This document shows positions 8,345-18,144 of a stretch of DNA of 59,102 nucleotides, piece by piece. The notes under the pieces are model-generated. The model ran no database searches. It saw only the letters and a list, made by a program, of their open reading frames with translations, and was not told where the DNA came from. The stretch covers positions 1 to 59,102 of the forward strand of contig JAZLAM010000009.1 of NCBI GenBank assembly GCA_045613125.1, written 5' to 3'. How positions within the stretch are numbered: position 1 is the stretch's first letter; the number at the start of each line of letters is the position of its first letter. This DNA comes from JAFTYO01 sp045613125 (GTDB taxonomy: Bacteria; Pseudomonadota; Alphaproteobacteria; RF32; CAG-239). The translations under genes and the position numbers were made by a program.

Positions 8345-9856
8345 CTATTTAGTATTTATTTTTTTTTTCAAAGCAACCTGTGCCATGCGAGATGTCATTA
8401 CTTTTTTGACAATGGCATCTTTATGGTTTGATATTTGCTTCCAAGTTAAATTATTCCGTACATAATTGTAGCCGTTTTCAGCTATTTGTTTACGTAATTC
8501 TTCATTTGTTAAAAGAAGTTTTAGAGCTTTAACTTGACGCCAACGATCTTCTTCTTGAGAAGGTGCATATAAACCAATGGTATTGTTGTAGTTTTGGTAA
8601 TCATCTCTTATATCGGCACAATGGGCAAAATCGTTAAATCCGCTTCGGCCAACTATAACTGCCGTCTTACATCCCATTGCTTCAATAGGAACCATGCCGA
8701 AAGCTTCATTTAGACTAGACATTACAAAAACAGAAGATATGTTATATACTCTAGCCATTTCGTTCTGATTTAACGAAGGTAAGAATATAACTCTATCTTC
8801 AAATCCTTTTAAAATTTCTTGACATTCTTTAGTTACAGGATTTGTAGCTTCTCCGCTAACCATATATATAATGTTAGGATCTTCTTTCATTATTTCAGCC
8901 ATTGATTTAGAGAGTTCACAAAAACCTTTATCACGTACAACTCGACCTAAAGAAGAAACAACTTTTTTATCAGTTAAATCAATGCTACAATCTTCATTAT
9001 GCAGATCTTTGTATTCAAAATGATATTTTAATTTATTGATTTCTTGGGGGGATAGAGGTGCAAAGATACTATCATTATATCCGGGAGGAATAATGGTTAT
9101 TTTTTCTCTTTCCGATAAATATGGTTTTTCAAGCAAACGACGTTGTTCATCAGGTGATGTCGCTATGATAATATCTGATGCGTCAAATGCATATTTTTCA
9201 TGAGCGATGCGTTGTTCAAAATTATGCCATTGCCATTCTTCTTTCGAAATATTTCCGGATTGATATTGTGGTAAGTTACGTTCATACTTTTTATGACCAA
9301 GTGAGTGGCTTGTAACAAGCATAATTGGTCTTCTTCCTGTTTCTTGTTCGATTTTTGAACATAACATGTCTGCTGCCAACATGCCGTCACGATAGTGACC
9401 TTCAACAACTTCAATGTTTTCTATAATGTTTTCTTTTTTGTAAAAATCATATAAGTTATTTATTAATTCAGGTAAAATAGTGACAATCTCTTCTTTGGGA
9501 ACAAAATTAAAATTACCACCTGCAGGAACCCTTAGTACACGACTACGAATGTCATTACATTCGTGCCATTGCTGTTCTACTGTATAGTTTATATCAACTC
9601 CAAGATTTTTTGCGCTCCCTCCAAATTGAGGACAGATGCGAGGGTCAACACGACGTGTTACCAAATCAACATCATATTTATCGGAGTTTGCAGCCAAAGC
9701 TTTAACATAATATACCTGTCCACCGGTATCTTGACCGGTTATAACCTTTTTTTCTACAACCTTTGATACGGGAAATCCTTTTTCATCTGTATCAAATGCG
9801 AAATCACCTTCTACCAATCCATGGGTAGAAAACATAACTTTCAATTTTTTCGTCAT
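8345..9856 (-). CDS. GT4-family glycosyltransferase, sucrose-phosphate-synthase-like
   Basis: 503 residues with a GT-B fold. Near the N terminus, DTGGQVYYVKALA is the sugar-acceptor/donor loop of sucrose synthases and sucrose-phosphate synthases. GRVVRDKGF begins the C-terminal donor domain, and EAFGMVPIEAMGC contains the E-x7-E nucleotide-sugar motif. It would transfer a sugar from a nucleotide-sugar to a sugar or sugar-phosphate; related alphaproteobacterial enzymes make sucrose or mannosylfructose phosphates. The matching phosphatase is not adjacent, so the product cannot be assigned. It is monocistronic, with a terminator immediately downstream. Confidence 0.85.
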   Translation of the reverse strand: MTKKLKVMFSTHGLVEGDFAFDTDEKGFPVSKVVEKKVITGQDTGGQVYYVKALAANSDKYDVDLVTRRVDPRICPQFGGSAKNLGVDINYTVEQQWHECNDIRSRVLRVPAGGNFNFVPKEEIVTILPELINNLYDFYKKENIIENIEVVEGHYRDGMLAADMLCSKIEQETGRRPIMLVTSHSLGHKKYERNLPQYQSGNISKEEWQWHNFEQRIAHEKYAFDASDIIIATSPDEQRRLLEKPYLSEREKITIIPPGYNDSIFAPLSPQEINKLKYHFEYKDLHNEDCSIDLTDKKVVSSLGRVVRDKGFCELSKSMAEIMKEDPNIIYMVSGEATNPVTKECQEILKGFEDRVIFLPSLNQNEMARVYNISSVFVMSSLNEAFGMVPIEAMGCKTAVIVGRSGFNDFAHCADIRDDYQNYNNTIGLYAPSQEEDRWRQVKALKLLLTNEELRKQIAENGYNYVRNNLTWKQISNHKDAIVKKVMTSRMAQVALKKKINTK

Positions 9857-10012
9857 TATTTATTCCTTATCTAAAATAACAATAGAAATGTTTAATTTAT
9901 GCGCGGATTGTATATTAAGCCATCTTAAATGTCAAATATTTAATCGCTGCATAATAATGGTAAAGATATAATAAACTTTTTATATCTATAAATCTGTTGT
10001 AATTGAAACAAA

Positions 10013-10933
10013 TTATTTGAATGTGTTATACATTTCCAGATAGCACTCAGGGCAACAATGTCCTTGTGCTTTAATGATATATAATTTAGAATTTTTAAGT
10101 GCTTTATGTATATCATAGGCTTGATACATAGGACAATTAAAATCTAGCCGGCTATGATAAATATATGTAGGTATATGGGCAATTTTTTTTGCGTTTTTTA
10201 TTAATTGATTTTCTTTTAAGAAGAAATTATTTTTCATATAATGCATGAAAATTTTGAATTTAACCACTTTTTTTTCATCATATTCTTTTTTTGAAAAATC
10301 AATATCAAGGAGGCCAATCATATGTTCAAACGGAGCGTAGTATTGCATAGCTAAATCTACATCTTTTTGTTTATTTGAAAACAATTTATCATAATAAAAA
10401 TCAAACATGTTTTTCTTTTTGGCTTTAGATTGAAGTAAATCTAAGGCATCAGCATAAAACAAATCTGCAGATGGAGACATATTATCTCCATCTTTTTTAC
10501 GGCCTAAAAACACACTGTTTAATACTATTTTTTCAACGATGTTATTATATGTTTGAGCAAAATGTAATGCGCATGTTACACCATATGATGCGCCTGCTAC
10601 TATGATTTTGTCTTTAATGTTCAAATAATCTAATAAACGTAAACCATCTTTTATGGTATCATCAATGGTGTTATTATATAAAAGATCTTTATATTCTGAT
10701 TTTCCGCATCCTCTTTGATCAAATGTAATGATATGATATTTTTTTAAATCAAATCCCGATGATTGGTAAGGTTTTGAGCTTCCTCCTGGTCCTCCATGAA
10801 AGATAAGAACATGTTGTCCGTTTTTATTTCCAAATTCCTGAAAGAAAATTTTATGTCCGTCAATTTCAGGTAAAAACCCCTTATTAAAAGGTTTGATAAA
10901 TTTTAATCTTAATTTATACCATAACATATTCAT
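10013..10933 (-). CDS. Alpha/beta hydrolase, proline iminopeptidase type
   Basis: 306 residues. The HGGPGG motif (oxyanion region) and DQRGCGKS are hallmarks of the proline iminopeptidase (S33) subfamily. The nucleophile elbow is GASYG instead of the commoner GGSWG, and the catalytic His is probably in the C-terminal GHCC. It would remove N-terminal residues, typically proline, from peptides in the cytoplasm. It is last in the gcrA-mutT-galE-terC run, 20 bases after terC, with AAGGAT before its start. Confidence 0.75.
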   Translation of the reverse strand: MNMLWYKLRLKFIKPFNKGFLPEIDGHKIFFQEFGNKNGQHVLIFHGGPGGSSKPYQSSGFDLKKYHIITFDQRGCGKSEYKDLLYNNTIDDTIKDGLRLLDYLNIKDKIIVAGASYGVTCALHFAQTYNNIVEKIVLNSVFLGRKKDGDNMSPSADLFYADALDLLQSKAKKKNMFDFYYDKLFSNKQKDVDLAMQYYAPFEHMIGLLDIDFSKKEYDEKKVVKFKIFMHYMKNNFFLKENQLIKNAKKIAHIPTYIYHSRLDFNCPMYQAYDIHKALKNSKLYIIKAQGHCCPECYLEMYNTFK

Positions 10934-10953
10934 GAGAATGATCCTTTATATAA

Positions 10954-11913
10954 TTAAGCTTTCTGTTTATCTTTAAGTATCGATAGTATCATGGCGCCAA
11001 ACAATAAGCCAAAAGTAACAGTTAATGATTGCCATGCTAAAATATGAAAACCAAATAACGGCATAAAGATTTTACATCCAATAAAAATTAAAATAATGGA
11101 TAAAGCCGGTTTAAGATATGTGAACTTATTTACAATAGCTGCAAGTAAGAAATATAAGGCTCTTAAACCTAAAATTGCAAAAATATTACTGGTGTAAACG
11201 ACGAATACATCTTGGGTAATTAAGAAAATTGCAGGTATGCTGTCGAATGCAAAAATGATATCCATTGTCTCTATGATAATTAATGCAAAAAACAATGGGG
11301 TAATATAGCGTTGACCATTTTCCTTTACAACAAAATGTTCACCTTTTAATTCATGTGTTACATGAAAGAATTTGGATAACGTAGTATAAAGTTTACTTTC
11401 TTTGAATGAAGTTTGCTCACCTTCTTTATGTGTAAGCATTTTTGCACCGGTATATATTAAGAATATGGAAAATATATATAATGTCCAGTGGAAACGAGAG
11501 ATAAGAGCTTCTCCCAAATATATCATAATTCCGCGCATAACTAAAGCGCCTAAAATACCCCAGAATAAAACACGGTGTTGATATTTTGCAGGGACACCAA
11601 CAGAACTGAATATAATAGACATTACGAATATATTATCAAGGGATAGGCTTTTTTCCAATAAATATCCAGTAAAATAATCCATTCCTAAGTCGATGCCTTT
11701 TTCATAAATTACGAATATGCCAAATATTAAGGCAATTACAATGTAAAAAATGCAAATCCACAAGGTATGCCAAAAGTGAGGTTCTTCATTTTTGCGATTA
11801 AATAAGAATAAATCTAATGCTAAAAGCACAATAACACTAACGCCGAATATTGTCCACATCCAGTTTTGTGATAACATAGCATGTTGAGAAAATAAGTTAG
11901 ATATAGTTTCCAT
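10954..11913 (-). CDS. TerC/Alx-family integral membrane protein
   Basis: 319 residues, very hydrophobic, with about eight or nine predicted membrane spans. The family core is clear in GYLLEKSLSLDNIFV and in IIIETMDIIFAFDSIPA, whose acidic residues in membrane segments are thought to bind metal. TerC/Alx proteins are linked to manganese export and metal-stress or tellurite phenotypes. It sits 24 bases after galE in an operon; there is no room for the manganese riboswitch often found before such genes. Confidence 0.9.
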   Translation of the reverse strand: METISNLFSQHAMLSQNWMWTIFGVSVIVLLALDLFLFNRKNEEPHFWHTLWICIFYIVIALIFGIFVIYEKGIDLGMDYFTGYLLEKSLSLDNIFVMSIIFSSVGVPAKYQHRVLFWGILGALVMRGIMIYLGEALISRFHWTLYIFSIFLIYTGAKMLTHKEGEQTSFKESKLYTTLSKFFHVTHELKGEHFVVKENGQRYITPLFFALIIIETMDIIFAFDSIPAIFLITQDVFVVYTSNIFAILGLRALYFLLAAIVNKFTYLKPALSIILIFIGCKIFMPLFGFHILAWQSLTVTFGLLFGAMILSILKDKQKA

Positions 11914-11937
11914 TTTGTTTCTTTCAATTTAATATAT

Positions 11938-12903
11938 TTATTTTTCAATGTTCCATGTTGTTTGGATAATGTCAGCAATGTTTGTATATTTAGCTTTCCA
12001 ACCTAATATTTTTTCAGCCAATTCTGCTTTTGCTAAAACCACAGCAGGATCTCCTTCGCGACGAGGTGTGTAGTTGTAGTTTAATTTTTTTCCTATTATA
12101 TTTTCGGTAGCTTCAACCATTTCTTTAACAGATGTTGCTTTTTCAGTTCCAAGATTAATACGATATGATTGTTTATCGGATATTAGTCTTTTAATGGCTA
12201 GCACATGAGCTGATGCTAAATCTGATACATGAATATAATCACGTAAACAAGTTCCGTCAGGAGTGTCGTAATCATTTCCGAAAATGGAAAAACTTTCTCG
12301 TTTACCTGTGGCTGTCTCCATGATAATAGGAAGCAGATTTTGTGGATTTTTTTCTTTTCCTTTTATACTTTCGTCGGCAGCGTAACCGACAGCATTAAAG
12401 TATCGTAATGCAATATAATTAAAATCTTTCAATTTTGAATACCATTCTAATAAATCTTCAATAACGGCTTTAGTGTAACCATAAAAGTTCATAGGGTTTA
12501 TAGGATGATTTTCATCTAAAGGTAAATATTTCGGTATTCCATATACAGCGGCAGATGACGAAAAAACAATATGTTTAACATTATTATTCAACATTGCGTT
12601 TAAGATATTTATAGTTCCTATTAGATTGTTGATTGAGTATTTTTGTGGATTTTCCATAGATTCACCAACGGCTTTTTTGGCGGCTAAGTGAATAACGGCA
12701 TCAATATTTTGTTTTAGTGCATAATCCAGATTTTTTTCATCTAAAATATCAGCTTGAATAAAATCTGCTTCAGGGAAAAGATTTTCTTTGCATCCTGTGG
12801 ATAGGTTATCGAAAACGGTAACATCAAAACTGTTTGCCAATAATTCTTTTACAACGTGGCTTCCTATATATCCGGCTCCACCAATTACTAAAACTTTAGA
12901 CAT
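11938..12903 (-). CDS. galE: UDP-glucose 4-epimerase
   Basis: 321 residues of the extended short-chain dehydrogenase type. The NAD-binding GGAGYIGSH opens the protein, and the catalytic YGYTK (Tyr-x3-Lys) lies near residue 147 after SSSAAVYG. GTCLRDYIHVSDLA and the C-terminal RREGDPA are standard for GalE. It interconverts UDP-glucose and UDP-galactose, feeding envelope polysaccharides. It follows mutT by 30 bases, with AAGGA before ATG. Confidence 0.93.
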   Translation of the reverse strand: MSKVLVIGGAGYIGSHVVKELLANSFDVTVFDNLSTGCKENLFPEADFIQADILDEKNLDYALKQNIDAVIHLAAKKAVGESMENPQKYSINNLIGTINILNAMLNNNVKHIVFSSSAAVYGIPKYLPLDENHPINPMNFYGYTKAVIEDLLEWYSKLKDFNYIALRYFNAVGYAADESIKGKEKNPQNLLPIIMETATGKRESFSIFGNDYDTPDGTCLRDYIHVSDLASAHVLAIKRLISDKQSYRINLGTEKATSVKEMVEATENIIGKKLNYNYTPRREGDPAVVLAKAELAEKILGWKAKYTNIADIIQTTWNIEK

Positions 12904-12933
12904 TATATATTCCTTAAAATTTTATATATTTAA

Positions 12934-13329
12934 TTAAAATAACGATTTAATGTATGCTTCTGCAATCGGAATATCAGCAGGAGCTAAATCATAAGATAGT
13001 AAATCTTTAGGTTCTACCCAAGCATACTGCTCGTGAGCTTCAATTTTGCTAATAGATGGATTATCGCATTCTGCAATAAAAGTATTTAAGGTGAAACTAC
13101 CAAAATCATAAGTATAATCAGATTCCATAAAAAGTTCTTTTACTTTTATTTTCAGATTGAGTTCTTCAATAAGTTCTCGGCATAAACATTCGGGCAGAGT
13201 TTCGCCTTCTTCAAGTTTACCACCCGGAAGTTCCCATTTGAGAGCTAAATCTTTTCCTTTTTTTCTTTGTCCGAGCAATATTTTCCCATTGTGAATTATA
13301 ATCCCCGCAGCAATTTGTTTCGTAAGCAT
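12934..13329 (-). CDS. mutT: NUDIX hydrolase, MutT (8-oxo-dGTP diphosphatase) type
   Basis: 131 residues. The NUDIX box runs from GGKLEEGET through RELIEEL, with all metal-binding Glu residues present. The N-terminal IAAGIIIHNGKILLGQR and the ELPGGK context match MutT rather than other NUDIX branches. It should cleanse the nucleotide pool of oxidised GTP/dGTP. Its start overlaps the gcrA stop (TAATG), so the two are coupled. Confidence 0.85.
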   Translation of the reverse strand: MLTKQIAAGIIIHNGKILLGQRKKGKDLALKWELPGGKLEEGETLPECLCRELIEELNLKIKVKELFMESDYTYDFGSFTLNTFIAECDNPSISKIEAHEQYAWVEPKDLLSYDLAPADIPIAEAYIKSLF

Positions 13330-13784
13330 TATTTATCTTTCTTGATTGGTTTTACATAAGCAATATTAGAATGTTCTTCACAATATGTCTGACCACTACG
13401 GACAGATTTTCCACAGAAACAAAAATTATCATCTCTTGGATCGCCGATTGGCCAACGGCATGTATGATTATCTAACTCTGTTAACTTTAGACAATTTGCC
13501 TCTTTGCACACTTTTTCAGAATCAATGTTTATTGATGAGACCTCGGTTTCTTTAATTACCTTAACTTCCTGTTTTATATTTGATGTTTTTGCGATATCCA
13601 TCGTTTCATTTTGATTTTCTTCTTTTTTCTTAATCGGAGAAGGGCGGGCTTTTAAATTAAGGCGATGGACTTTACCGACAATAGAGTTTTTTGAAACTTC
13701 TAAACGTTTGGCAATTTCGTTTGTTGTCAAACCTTCTTTCCACATTTGTTTTAATTTATCTATCATTTCTTCGGTCCAAGCCAT
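13329..13784 (-). CDS. gcrA: GcrA cell-cycle regulator
   Basis: 151 residues. The N terminus MAWTEEMIDKLKQMW followed by SKNSIVGKVHRL is the GcrA DNA-binding helix-turn-helix, and the C terminus has the conserved CRWPIGDP...FCFCGK...YCEEH block that contacts RNA polymerase sigma domain 2. GcrA is restricted to alphaproteobacteria and acts with sigma-70 at promoters containing methylated GANTC. A Lys/Glu-rich linker joins the domains. AGGAGGACGAT precedes ATG. It heads a minus-strand run with mutT, galE, terC and a peptidase. Confidence 0.93.
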   Translation of the reverse strand: MAWTEEMIDKLKQMWKEGLTTNEIAKRLEVSKNSIVGKVHRLNLKARPSPIKKKEENQNETMDIAKTSNIKQEVKVIKETEVSSINIDSEKVCKEANCLKLTELDNHTCRWPIGDPRDDNFCFCGKSVRSGQTYCEEHSNIAYVKPIKKDK

Positions 13785-13941
13785 ATCGTCCTCCTAATTA
13801 CAATTTATTGTCCTAACTTTTGTTGAGTTTACATACATTTTTTTATTAAGTCCAGTTTTTAATTTTAAATTATGTCTTTTTTTTCAGAAAAAATATGTTA
13901 TGATACTTTTTATTGATTGTATTTAAGAGGTAAAATTATAA

Positions 13942-15180
13942 ATGAAGTGCATTAAAAGTATAGCGTTTTTGATAATTATGTGTTTAGTACAAGTAGCAAA
14001 CGCCTCTATTGATGATTATAAAAAATATTATATTGTAGATTTAGATGCTCCTATTCCTGATTTGGAAACGCTTTCGAAAGAGCTTGAAGTTGCTAGCAGA
14101 ATATATGAACCAAGATATATGGTTAGTTGGGATATGGGAACAAATTTTGATAAAGTTTGGAAAGGAGTTATTACATCATTCGGAACATCTGAAAAACGTA
14201 TTAAATCAGCCAAAGAGGATGAGCTTTATGATATGATAATGATGACCCCGAAAGAGTTTTATCCTTATATTGGTCCATATTTACACACTGTTCCGGGTAT
14301 ACCTGACAGAATTTTGATGTTACCCGGTATTAAAGAAACGAAAAATAAGTTTCCTCAAAGAATAGCTCCACAACTTGAAGGAATTGAGAATTTGGAATTT
14401 TTATCACCTCATTTATATGTATTGCTAATTCCTGAAATGTGGCCGGATAATCAGCCACCGATAGAAAGACCAAAGGTTAAAAGAGCAAAACTTCCTCCAA
14501 TAGAGTTTGATCCTGATTTTTGGGCTAAAGTTATGAAAAATACGCCAGAGTTTGGGTTTGGCGGTGCGTTTAGAACTAACAACAAACCAGGACCAGATAA
14601 ACTTAGAACTTTGAAAATCACTAAAGATTCTCCTCTAACAACCGGTGATATTCGTGCTTTTTTAAGGACAATAGAAGGAGTACAAAGTTTTGCCAGTTTA
14701 GAAAATATATTAAAGATTATGCATGCCGGAGATTTATTGGATTATTGGGAACAAAAAAATGGGATGGCTTTATCATTAAACGGTTTAAAAGATGGAGTTA
14801 ATCCTTGTCAACGTTTAGCGTTAAAAATTAGATGGGCCGGTTTGGAAGATGAGTTTGTACAGACTGTCGGTAAAGAAGGGTTTAGTATGAACGAATGGGC
14901 ATATACTTGTGATAAAACCATTAAAGCTTATAGAGTTTCTAGAGTTTCATCTGCGCAGATGGCTGCGATAAAGATGTTTAAAGATAAAGTTTATGATTCG
15001 TTTATCAGTAAATTAAAACCACTTTATCAAGAAAGACAGTTTGCAACAATGCAAAGTATTGTAGAGATGCACAAGGCTCCCCAAAATGATGTATTGGAAG
15101 TTATGAAAAATGAAAAACTTGTTTATGATACATTAACTCCCTTGGGAGGAATGCTTATTATTGTTCCGATATCAAATTAA
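13942..15180 (+). CDS. Unknown exported protein
   Basis: 412 residues with a clear signal peptide (MKCIKSIAFLIIMCLVQVANA, cleaved before SIDD). The mature protein has many aromatic, Pro and Lys residues and no membrane segments, so it is probably periplasmic. Two blocks are worth noting: a Pro-rich stretch around IERPKVKRAKLPPIEFDP and a C-terminal hydrophobic end (GGMLIIVPISN). I do not recognise the family. It is divergent from gcrA, and rpoZ begins 85 bases downstream. Confidence 0.75.
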   Translation: MKCIKSIAFLIIMCLVQVANASIDDYKKYYIVDLDAPIPDLETLSKELEVASRIYEPRYMVSWDMGTNFDKVWKGVITSFGTSEKRIKSAKEDELYDMIMMTPKEFYPYIGPYLHTVPGIPDRILMLPGIKETKNKFPQRIAPQLEGIENLEFLSPHLYVLLIPEMWPDNQPPIERPKVKRAKLPPIEFDPDFWAKVMKNTPEFGFGGAFRTNNKPGPDKLRTLKITKDSPLTTGDIRAFLRTIEGVQSFASLENILKIMHAGDLLDYWEQKNGMALSLNGLKDGVNPCQRLALKIRWAGLEDEFVQTVGKEGFSMNEWAYTCDKTIKAYRVSRVSSAQMAAIKMFKDKVYDSFISKLKPLYQERQFATMQSIVEMHKAPQNDVLEVMKNEKLVYDTLTPLGGMLIIVPISN

Positions 15181-15265
15181 AATTAAAAAATATGTTGCAA
15201 TTTTAAATAAGAATCGCTATAAAGCATTAAAATCGGATTTTAACAATTTTTTATAAGGAAAAAAT

Positions 15266-15739
15266 ATGGCTCGCGTTACAGTTGAAGATTGTGTTGAAAA
15301 AGTTCCTAATCGTTATGAACTTTTGATGGTTGCCGCTCAAAGAGCTAAGGATATAGAATCAGGGGCTCCACTTTTGGTAGATAGAGATAATGATAAAAAT
15401 TCTGTTGTTGCTTTACGTGAAATTGCTGAAAATAAAGTCAGCATAGAAACTTTACAAAAATCATTGGTAATGAATTTGCAAAAGTTTGTTGAAGTTGAAG
15501 AACCGGAAGAAGAAGAACTTGAGATTATTGCTGCTGAGAAAGAATTGGCAGAACTTGATGCTCAATTTGACAGCTCGATGCTTCTTGAAGCAGATTTGTC
15601 CGATTCTATGCAAATAACCGATGAAGAAGGTTTTGATGCAGAAGATATTGATGATGCAGATTTGGATGATGAATCATTTGATGATGTTTTTGATGATGGT
15701 TTAGGTGATGATTTTGGTGATGATGGCGATGATTTTTAA
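15266..15739 (+). CDS. rpoZ: RNA polymerase omega subunit with long acidic tail
   Basis: 157 residues. The first ~65 match omega: MARVTVEDCVEKVPNRYELL, then AAQRAKDIESG and VVALREIAENK. Omega helps fold and assemble the beta' subunit and, in some bacteria, forms one (p)ppGpp site. The C-terminal ~75 residues are an unusual acidic extension ending in Asp/Gly/Phe-rich repeats (DDxFDD, GDDFGDD). Alphaproteobacterial omegas often have an acidic tail, but this one is long. The next gene is spoT, as in many proteobacteria; a terminator lies between. AAGGA precedes ATG, and a GAATC site is at 15209. Confidence 0.9.
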   Translation: MARVTVEDCVEKVPNRYELLMVAAQRAKDIESGAPLLVDRDNDKNSVVALREIAENKVSIETLQKSLVMNLQKFVEVEEPEEEELEIIAAEKELAELDAQFDSSMLLEADLSDSMQITDEEGFDAEDIDDADLDDESFDDVFDDGLGDDFGDDGDDF

Positions 15740-15777
15740 GCCAAATTAATATTATCTAAATCTTTTGTTCGTAGATT

Positions 15778-15804
15778 AAAGCAGAAATTTGTTTATTTCT
15801 GCTT
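15778..15804 (+). terminator. Rho-independent terminator after rpoZ
   Basis: AAAGCAGAAAT pairs with ATTTCTGCTTT around a short loop, followed by a long T-run. It could terminate rpoZ transcripts or attenuate read-through into spoT. Confidence 0.8.
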
Positions 15805-15847
15805 TTATTTTTTTTAAATTTAGTGTATTATTCGGAAAAGAGGGAAA

Positions 15848-17983
15848 ATGTTAAGACAATATGAATTAGTAGATTTAGTTAAGTCTTATGATCCGGAAGC
15901 TGATGAAGAAGCTTTGAACCGGGCCTATGTTTTTGCAATGAAGAAACATGGAGCTCAACTTAGAACATCCGGAGATCCTTATTATTCTCATCCGATTGAA
16001 GTTGCAGGTATTTTAACAAAATTCAGACTAGATTGTGCATCTATTATAGCAGGGCTTTTACATGATACGGTAGAAGATACAGATACAACAGTTGAAGAAA
16101 TAAAAGAACTTTTTGGTGATCAAGTTGCGTCTTTAGTTGATGGATTAACAAAACTTGCCATGATTGAGCAAAAGTCAGGTTCGAGTAAACAAGCGGAAAA
16201 TTTTAGAAAATTGCTTTTGGCAATGTCAGATGATATTCGTGTTTTATTAATTAAGCTGGCAGATCGATTGCATAATATGCGTACGCTTCATTTTTGTCCT
16301 GAAGAAAAAAGAGTGCGAATAGCTAGAGAGACATTAGATATTTATGCACCGTTGGCGGAACGAATCGGAATGCAAGAAGTTAAAGATGAGTTAGAAGAAT
16401 TAGCTTTTTCAGAAACACATAAAGAAGCTCATGATTCAATAATTGCTCGTCTAAATTTTTTAAGAGAAAAAGAGAGCAATATTGTTCCAAAAATTATTGC
16501 ACAACTTGAAAAAGATATGGCTGATAATGAAGTGATAGCAACTGTTACAGGAAGAGAAAAAGCTCCATATTCTATTTGGCGTAAAATGCAACAGAAAAAT
16601 GCTTCATTTGAGCAATTATCCGATATTATGGCATTTAGAATTTGTGTAGATGATATTGGTGCTTGTTATCAGGCACTAGGTATTATACACAGTAAGTACC
16701 ATATGGTTCCGAGACGTTTTAAGGATTATATATCAACTCCTAAGCCCAACGGATATCAGTCTGTTCATACAGGTGTTATAGGCCCGTTAAATACACGAAT
16801 TGAAATTCAGATAAGAACTTATCAGATGCATGAAATTGCAGAAAAAGGTGTGGCAGCACATTGGGCGTATAAACAAGGACAAAAAGCTGAAGGTAGAAAT
16901 TTCAGATGGATGCGTGAGCTTTTGGAAATTTTGGAACAAGCTGAAAATCCGGATGAGTTTTTGGAAAATACAAAACTTGAGATGTATAATGATCAGGTAT
17001 TTTGTTTTACCCCTAAAGGAGATTTGATAGGTTTGCCACGAGGAGCGACTCCCGTCGATTTTGCTTATGCAGTACACTCAAATGTCGGAGATACGTGTGT
17101 CGGGGCTAAAGTTAATGGTGAAATTGCTACATTAAGAACTATTTTACAAAATGGTGACCAAGTTGAGATTTTAACTTCAAAAGCACAGCATCCGTCAACA
17201 GAATGGGAACGTTTTGTCGTTACCGGAAAAGCAAAAGCGGCTATCAGGCGTTATGTAAGAAGTATAAAAAGAGAACAGTTTGTCGGTTTGGGTAAAGAGC
17301 TGTTGGAAAGACTGTTTAAGGGTGAGGGATTAGAATTATCAGATAAGATTCTTGCCGGTGTTTTGCAAAATTTTGATGCTGAATGTATAGATGATATTTA
17401 TGCAAAAGTAGGCGAGGGACTTGTTACCGGTTGGGATGTTGTAAGGGTAATTTATCCGGCGTATAAACAATCTAAACTTGATAAAATGGTTAAGTCTATC
17501 AAAGTTCCGACTTTTAAGAAAAAGAAAAAAACAGAACCATTGAAAATTAAGGGGCTGATTTCTGATATGGCTGTTCATTTTGCAGGTTGTTGTCATCCGC
17601 TTCCGGGAGATAGAATTGTCGGTATCGTAACAACAGGAAAAGGTGTTGCTGTTCATGCTATAGATTGCAAGGCGCTGGAAAAATTTAGTCATGAACCCGA
17701 ACGTTGGCTTGATATTGACTGGGGCGATGATGCTAAAGAAGAGTTTCATACTGCACGAATTAAGGTTATGCTGAGTAATGAGCCTGGAGCTTTAGGAGAT
17801 TTATCAAATTTAATTGCTCGACATGAAGCAAACATATCAAACTTGAATATTGTGTATCGCACATTAAGTTATTTTGAGATACTGATTGATTTAGAGGTTA
17901 AAGATGTGGAACATTTGAATAATATAATAGCTACGTTGAAAGCTTCTAAAGTGATAAGTTATGTATCAAGAGCGACACAGTAG
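15848..17983 (+). CDS. spoT: Bifunctional (p)ppGpp synthetase/hydrolase (RelA/SpoT homolog)
   Basis: 711 residues, the full Rel/SpoT architecture. The hydrolase HD domain has HPIEVAGIL and HDTVEDT; the synthetase has REKAPYSIWRKM and NGYQSVHT; the TGS domain has VFCFTPKGD and LPRGATPVDFAYAVH; the zinc-finger-like region has HFAGCCHPLPGD; an ACT domain ends the protein. All catalytic blocks look intact, so both making and breaking of the alarmone are expected. Its 3' end has been duplicated downstream (18835-18892). Confidence 0.95.
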   Translation: MLRQYELVDLVKSYDPEADEEALNRAYVFAMKKHGAQLRTSGDPYYSHPIEVAGILTKFRLDCASIIAGLLHDTVEDTDTTVEEIKELFGDQVASLVDGLTKLAMIEQKSGSSKQAENFRKLLLAMSDDIRVLLIKLADRLHNMRTLHFCPEEKRVRIARETLDIYAPLAERIGMQEVKDELEELAFSETHKEAHDSIIARLNFLREKESNIVPKIIAQLEKDMADNEVIATVTGREKAPYSIWRKMQQKNASFEQLSDIMAFRICVDDIGACYQALGIIHSKYHMVPRRFKDYISTPKPNGYQSVHTGVIGPLNTRIEIQIRTYQMHEIAEKGVAAHWAYKQGQKAEGRNFRWMRELLEILEQAENPDEFLENTKLEMYNDQVFCFTPKGDLIGLPRGATPVDFAYAVHSNVGDTCVGAKVNGEIATLRTILQNGDQVEILTSKAQHPSTEWERFVVTGKAKAAIRRYVRSIKREQFVGLGKELLERLFKGEGLELSDKILAGVLQNFDAECIDDIYAKVGEGLVTGWDVVRVIYPAYKQSKLDKMVKSIKVPTFKKKKKTEPLKIKGLISDMAVHFAGCCHPLPGDRIVGIVTTGKGVAVHAIDCKALEKFSHEPERWLDIDWGDDAKEEFHTARIKVMLSNEPGALGDLSNLIARHEANISNLNIVYRTLSYFEILIDLEVKDVEHLNNIIATLKASKVISYVSRATQ

Positions 17984-18144
17984 TTTGATTTTTATAGAAT
18001 GACTAAACTCCATATTACAATATATAACAAAAATTGAATTTAAAATTATATCAGATTTATGGATAGATAATCACTTGATATATTAATATAAATATATTTT
18101 TATTGATATTTTAGATTTTTTGTGATATAAGGTGAAGGGTGAAA

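Noticed and set aside
11914..11937. Manganese (yybP-ykoY) riboswitch before the TerC gene
   Set aside because: Only 24 bases separate it from galE, too few for such an element.
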